This document shows, in pieces, positions 6,527-6,834 of a stretch of 6,834 nucleotides of DNA. The notes beneath the pieces were generated by a model. That model made no database searches. It saw only the letters and a program-made list of their open reading frames with translations, and was not told where the DNA came from. This DNA comes from Acidobacteriota bacterium. Lineage in GTDB: Bacteria; Acidobacteriota; UBA890. Made by a program: the position numbers and the translations under genes. The stretch spans positions 1 through 6,834 of the forward strand of contig JADFNY010000209.1 in NCBI GenBank assembly GCA_022563115.1, in the 5' to 3' direction. Within the stretch, counting starts at the first letter, position 1. Each line of letters opens with the position of its first letter.

Positions 6527-6834
6527 CGTCGGATCGTACTACCAAGGACGAGCCCTTTTTAACTACGAAGTTGCGCTGGAAGTGACTCACGTCCACGTCA
6601 GCCCAGCTTGAGGAATTGCCCGATAATTAGACAATCAGAAAGGGTCCAACGTCGCCGCAAATCAACAATCTTATATTCGACCAACCCGAGTACGTAGAAG
6701 TTCGCAGCAGGCTGCCGTTGAGGGAGTAGTTGAACGGCCGGAGTTGGCCGAAAGCGGACCCTAAAATCAGACTGTTTTATGCAGTTCTAATGTCCGCTTT
6801 TGGGACTAGCGGACATTCGACATACATGGCCAAT
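6527..6834. other. 308-base tail without a supported gene
   Basis: After the peptidase stop I find no frame on either strand with recognisable protein features. The stretch has moderate GC, like the peptidase half, so it belongs to the same source. Its only structure is the inverted-repeat cluster near the end. No clear intrinsic terminator follows the peptidase gene; the run of five T at 6556-6560 is not preceded by a convincing stem. Confidence 0.6.
6751..6817. repeat. Cluster of inverted repeats around AGCGGAC
   Basis: A perfect 10-bp inverted repeat, AATGTCCGCT (6789-6798) and AGCGGACATT (6808-6817), is separated by nine bases. The left arm can alternatively pair with an earlier copy: AAAGCGGAC (6751-6759) is the exact reverse complement of GTCCGCTTT (6792-6800). 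Between that second pair lies another AT-rich pairing, TAAAA (6762-6766) with TTTTA (6775-6779). Two mutually exclusive hairpins are therefore possible. It may be a dispersed intergenic repeat or a bidirectional transcription-end structure; there is no T run directly after the 10-bp stem. Confidence 0.65.

Noticed and set aside
6826..6834. ATG near the right edge as the start of a further gene
   Set aside because: Only three codons are visible and there is no ribosome binding site, so it cannot be supported.

Overview
The window is a GC-rich bacterial chromosomal segment carrying a tightly packed plus-strand housekeeping operon. The gene order is 7TM-HD (PgpH/YqfF family) phosphohydrolase, ybeY, corC/hlyC-like, era, mgtE. 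This order resembles the phoH-pgpH-ybeY-era neighbourhood of many bacteria. High GC, the 7TM-HD gene and the CorC and MgtE Mg2+ transporters suggest a deltaproteobacterium-like lineage (Myxococcota/Desulfobacterota type), but that placement is inferred from gene content and is weak.

Layout. Bases 1-153 hold no recognisable gene. They form a GC-rich structured intergenic element bounded by a perfect 13-bp inverted repeat, followed by a strong ribosome binding site. The 7TM-HD gene (154-2499) is complete in length but carries an in-frame amber codon at 334-336. ybeY (2456-2893), the corC-like gene (2890-4149), era (4146-5051) and the mgtE start (5051) follow, each overlapping its predecessor, so translation is probably coupled. 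YbeY and Era both act in 16S rRNA 3'-end maturation and small-subunit assembly. CorC and MgtE are both Mg2+ transport families. 7TM-HD proteins in Firmicutes degrade c-di-AMP.

The last open frame (5051-6526) is a chimera. Its first ~218 codons are the cytosolic part of MgtE (N domain and first CBS repeat). At about base 5705 it switches, in frame, to the C-terminal catalytic alpha/beta-hydrolase domain of an S9 (prolyl oligopeptidase/DPP4-like) peptidase with an intact Ser-Asp-His triad. The rest of MgtE (second CBS repeat and membrane channel) and the beta-propeller of the peptidase are absent. Base composition changes at the same point, from strongly GC-rich to roughly 40-53% GC in sampled stretches, and stays lower to the end. 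The simplest reading is a join between two unrelated genomes or loci, either an assembly chimera or a real recombination event. The final 308 bases have no gene I can support but contain a set of inverted repeats around AGCGGAC.

I see no CRISPR array, tRNA, rRNA, transposase or phage gene. The most notable points are the MgtE-peptidase junction and the premature stop in the 7TM-HD gene. Both call for checks on sequence integrity before any biological interpretation.
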